A DNA stretch of 16,881 nt from Oscillospiraceae bacterium. Its GTDB lineage: Bacteria > Bacillota > Clostridia > Oscillospirales > Ruminococcaceae. Below the pieces are notes generated by a model, which worked only from the letters and a program-made list of their open reading frames with translations, made no database searches and had not been told where the DNA came from. The number at the start of each line of letters is the position of its first letter. Position 1 is the first letter of the stretch. The position numbers and the translations under genes are program-made. Shown here in pieces: positions 13,895 to 16,881 of the stretch. The stretch covers positions 1 to 16,881 of the forward strand of contig JAGAEK010000071.1 in the NCBI GenBank assembly GCA_017828835.1. Direction: 5' to 3'.

Positions 13895-16465
13895 TCAGAC
13901 TTCTTCGTCGCCCGCGTTTTCTACTGTCTCGCTCGCGCTTTCGGCCTCTTCGCCGTTTTCGGATCCTTCGTCGGATTCGGATTCAACATCCTCGTCCTTC
14001 GACTCTCTCGGCGCTTTTGAGAACGAAACGACCTTACATCCTTCCGGTATCCTCATGACCTTGACGCCGGACGCGTATCTCGACATAACGCTTACGTCGG
14101 AGACCGCAAATCTTATGATGATTCCGTTATCGGTTATGATAATGATATCTTCGTCGTCGTTAACGGCTATCGCGCCTACTACTTTTCCTTTTTCCTCGAT
14201 GTTTTTGTAGTTTGTAACACCCTTTCCGCCTCTGCTCTGCGTTCTGTAGTCGCTTATCGGCGAGCGTCTTCCGATACCTTTCTCGGTGATCGTCATGATC
14301 TCGGAGCCTTCGCTTATCGAAGTGAGTCCGACGACCTCGTCGTCCTCGTCGAGTCTTATCGCCCTGACGCCTCTTGCAGTCCTGCCCATCTCTCTTGCGT
14401 CGTTTTCATTGAAACGTATCGAAACGCCGTTTCTGGTTGACAAAATCAGGTCGTCGTTGCCTTTCGTCAGCTTCACCCACGCAAGCTCGTCGCCTTCATC
14501 GAGCGACAGCGCAATAATTCCGCCTTTTCTCACGTTCTTGAACGCTTCGACTTCCGTCCTCTTAATAACGCCGCGCTTTGTCGCCATGCTCAGATATCCG
14601 TCCATATCGTCCGCGTTGACTCTTATCATCGCGGATATCTTTTCGCCCTGTTCGATCTGCAGCAGATTTATTATCGCGGCACCTCTCGCGCTTCTTCCGC
14701 TCTCGGGTATCTCATAGCCCTTCAGCCTGAAAACGCGTCCTTTGGTCGTGAAGAACAGGATATAGTCGTGAGACGAGCAGACGAACAGATCCTTGACGAA
14801 ATCCTCTTCCTTCGCAGTCGCTCCGGTTATACCTCTTCCGCCTCTGCGCTGCGCTTTATAAGTATCCGCCGCCTGACGTTTGATATATCCCATATGAGTC
14901 ATAGTTATAACACAGTCCTCAACGGGTATCAGCTCTTCGATATCGACCTCTCCGCTGACGTTTTCGATCTGCGTACGGCGTTCATCCTGGAACTTATCTC
15001 TGATTTCTTCGAGCTCCTTCTTGATTATGCCGAGCACCTTATGCTCATCCGCGAGTATTTCTTTAAATTCCTCGATCTTGATCTTCAATTCACCCAATTC
15101 GTCCTCGATCTTTTGTCTTTCAAGACCGGTCAGTCTTCCGAGCGGCATCGCCACGATAGCGGCCGCCTGCAAATCCGAAAATCCGAATCTCTGTATCAGG
15201 TTTTCTTTTCCTTCGGGAACGTTCTTCGACGCGCGAAGTATCTTTATGACCTCGTCGATACAATCCAGCGCCTTGATATATCCTTCCAACAGATGCGCTC
15301 TTTCGTTCGCTTTGTTCAAATCAAACTTTGTCCTGCGGACTATGACCTTCTCCTGGAAGGTTATATATTCCGTCATCATCTGCTTAAGAGTAAGTATTTT
15401 CGGCTGACCGTCGCAAAGAGCAAGCATTATGACTCCGACGGTGTCCTGGAGCTGCGTATAACTGTAGAGCTGGTTCAGTATGACCTCGGCGTTTACGTCT
15501 CTTCTGAGCTTGACCACTATCCTCATTCCCTCGCGGTCCGATTCGTCGACAAGATCCACGATACCGTCTATTCTCTTATCCTTTACAAGTTCGGCGATAC
15601 TCTCGATCAGTCTCGCCTTGTTCACCATATAAGGCAGCTCGGTTATGATTATGTTCGTTCTGTCTTTGCTTTGTTCAAGCTCCGCTCTGCCGCGAAGAAT
15701 TATCTTTCCTCTTCCCGTTCCGTAGGCGGCGCGTATACCGCCTCTGCCCATGATTATTCCTCCGGTCGGAAAATCGGGTCCCTTTATGTGTTCCATAAGA
15801 CCGTCGAGATCTATGTCGGGATCGTCTATCAACGCGCAGACGCCGTTTATGACCTCTTTCAGGTTATGCGGCGGTATGTTCGTCGCCATTCCGACGGCTA
15901 TTCCTATCGAGCCGTTCACCAGCAGATTCGGATATCTCGCGGGCAACACCGACGGTTCTTTCTTTCTGTCGTCGTAATTCGGCACGAACGGAACTGTGTC
16001 TTTTTCTATATCCTGCAGCATCACCGTCGCGATCTTGCTCATTTTCGCCTCGGTATACCTGTAAGCCGCGGCAGGATCTCCGTCAACGGTACCGAAGTTT
16101 CCCTGTCCGTCAACAAGAATATATCTCATCGAGAAATTTTGCGCAAGCCTTACCAATGCGTCATACACGGAAGCGTCTCCGTGAGGATGGTAGCTTCCCA
16201 AAACGGCGCCGACGGTATCGGCGCACTTGCGGTACGCTTTATCCGGCGTAAGTCCGTTCTCGTACATAGTATACAATATCCTTCTGTGTACGGGCTTCAG
16301 TCCGTCTCTTACGTCCGGCAGCGCTCTCGACGTTATAACGGACATCGAATAATCTCTGAACGAGCTTTTCATCTCTTCTTCGATATCCACGTTTATCATC
16401 TGTTTGGCATTGGTCGCATAATCCACGTTTTCGTCAATATTTCCGTTGTTGTTTTCGTTAGCCAT
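13895..16465 (-). CDS. gyrA: DNA gyrase subunit A
   Basis: GyrA is the DNA-cleaving and rejoining subunit of gyrase (A2B2). The 856-residue product is full length: winged-helix core with VHRRILYTM (59-67), the quinolone region HPHGDASVYDA (93-103), catalytic Tyr137 in AAYRYTE, the coiled-coil tower, then a beta-pinwheel C-terminal domain. The GyrA box QRRGGRG (539-545) distinguishes it from ParC. The C-terminus has a highly acidic tail of about 40 residues (ESESDEGSENGEEAESASE...), a feature that tunes supercoiling in E. coli GyrA. The position equal to E. coli Ser83 is Ala98. AAGGA lies 5 nt before ATG 16465. gyrB is not in the window; a small membrane-protein gene lies 67 nt upstream with no clear promoter between, so gyrA may be co-transcribed with it. 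Confidence 0.97.
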   Translation of the reverse strand: MANENNNGNIDENVDYATNAKQMINVDIEEEMKSSFRDYSMSVITSRALPDVRDGLKPVHRRILYTMYENGLTPDKAYRKCADTVGAVLGSYHPHGDASVYDALVRLAQNFSMRYILVDGQGNFGTVDGDPAAAYRYTEAKMSKIATVMLQDIEKDTVPFVPNYDDRKKEPSVLPARYPNLLVNGSIGIAVGMATNIPPHNLKEVINGVCALIDDPDIDLDGLMEHIKGPDFPTGGIIMGRGGIRAAYGTGRGKIILRGRAELEQSKDRTNIIITELPYMVNKARLIESIAELVKDKRIDGIVDLVDESDREGMRIVVKLRRDVNAEVILNQLYSYTQLQDTVGVIMLALCDGQPKILTLKQMMTEYITFQEKVIVRRTKFDLNKANERAHLLEGYIKALDCIDEVIKILRASKNVPEGKENLIQRFGFSDLQAAAIVAMPLGRLTGLERQKIEDELGELKIKIEEFKEILADEHKVLGIIKKELEEIRDKFQDERRTQIENVSGEVDIEELIPVEDCVITMTHMGYIKRQAADTYKAQRRGGRGITGATAKEEDFVKDLFVCSSHDYILFFTTKGRVFRLKGYEIPESGRSARGAAIINLLQIEQGEKISAMIRVNADDMDGYLSMATKRGVIKRTEVEAFKNVRKGGIIALSLDEGDELAWVKLTKGNDDLILSTRNGVSIRFNENDAREMGRTARGVRAIRLDEDDEVVGLTSISEGSEIMTITEKGIGRRSPISDYRTQSRGGKGVTNYKNIEEKGKVVGAIAVNDDEDIIIITDNGIIIRFAVSDVSVMSRYASGVKVMRIPEGCKVVSFSKAPRESKDEDVESESDEGSENGEEAESASETVENAGDEEV

Positions 16466-16532
16466 CTTTTCCTTTTATCCTTTCTGCTGATTTCTGTCCT
16501 TGTATCGTTAAAAACTTTCGGTTTTTTGCGTT

Positions 16533-16881
16533 CTAAGTGTTTTTATAATATCTGTATCCCGATTTTTCCAAAAAACAGACCGCCGTTATACCGTCGGCTT
16601 CGATTTTTTTCTTGATATTCTTTTTCTTGAACGTCTCGAGCTTTCCGTCGGCAAAAAACGAAATCGAATCGTCCGACAGGGTAACGGTCGTCAAAGAGGA
16701 ATGGATATTCTCGTCGATCTTCGCTTTTCTGTATTTTTTTGACAAAACGGTCTCAAGAACGAAACAAAGTATCGCGCACGCCGTATAAATAAAATAAATT
16801 GCCTCGCCTTTTCTTATCGCGGTGTATAAAAACACGGCGGCGAGGATCCCGGACACGATCATCCGTATATATCCGCTCAGC
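16533..16881 (-). CDS. Small membrane protein, possibly YcxB-like, 5'-truncated at window edge
   Basis: The frame is open to the right edge; reading inward it gives LSGYIRMIVSGIL..., so the ATG at 16862 may be internal and the start lies outside the window. The visible part has two hydrophobic segments (VSGILAAVFLYTAI and AIYFIYTACAILCFVLETVL), then a basic stretch (KKYRKAKI), and a soluble part with strands SLTTVTLSDDSISFF and ITAVCFLEKSGYRYY, ending at TAG 16533-16535. Two membrane helices followed by a PH-like domain resemble the YcxB family, but the C-terminus is short for it, so this is tentative. Downstream lies gyrA after 67 nt with only a weak A/T hairpin between. The function is unknown. 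Confidence 0.65.
   Translation of the reverse strand, partial: LSGYIRMIVSGILAAVFLYTAIRKGEAIYFIYTACAILCFVLETVLSKKYRKAKIDENIHSSLTTVTLSDDSISFFADGKLETFKKKNIKKKIEADGITAVCFLEKSGYRYYKNT

Noticed and set aside
14768..16615. 615-residue open frame on the plus strand
   Set aside because: It lies fully antisense to gyrA, is rich in Arg, Tyr and His without domain pattern, and is a codon-bias shadow.

Overview
The window looks like chromosomal DNA of an anaerobic gut-type Clostridia (Bacillota), probably uncultured. The reasons are clostridial-style GyrA, strong AAGGAGG-like ribosome binding sites, TTGACA/TATAAT promoters with AT-rich spacers, intrinsic terminators, and several large leaderless carbohydrate-active enzymes. 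This placement rests on protein and signal style only, without a search.

Layout. (1) 1-3830, plus strand: two tandem paralogous TIM-barrel glycoside-hydrolase-like genes with a GH67/GH20-type N-terminal domain. The first is cut by the left edge. A terminator-like hairpin sits between them with almost no room for a promoter behind it. (2) 3897-5404, minus strand: a two-gene operon of a PII-like small protein and a CPA2 Na+(K+)/H+ antiporter, with a strong promoter and a bidirectional terminator. (3) 5575-6873, plus: a peptidoglycan-binding/LysM/M14 cell-wall peptidase. (4) 7113-12010, plus: a second tandem pair of about 800-residue clan GH-A glycoside hydrolases. (5) 12221-16881, minus: guaB (IMP dehydrogenase, own promoter), gyrA (own terminator), and a partial small membrane protein.

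The most unusual signal is a pair of intergenic elements, 6862-6977 and 12037-12156. Each can fold into a four-way junction: a closing stem, a hairpin, a 55-nt long arm and a second hairpin. In both copies the long arm is exactly 11 bp closing a 33-nt loop. With the first copy read on the minus strand, the two copies differ by six fully compensated base-pair changes in the shared helices, which points to selection on structure. The first copy also supplies the last codons and stop of the peptidase gene.

Other points of note: the IMP dehydrogenase closely resembles the divergent Tritrichomonas foetus enzyme down to residue numbering. GyrA has Ala at the position of E. coli Ser83. The four glycoside-hydrolase-like proteins show no visible signal peptide (the first lacks its N-terminus here), so they probably act on imported oligosaccharides in the cytoplasm. 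No tRNA, rRNA, CRISPR array, insertion sequence or prophage gene was seen, and no gene-free stretch exceeds 300 bases.
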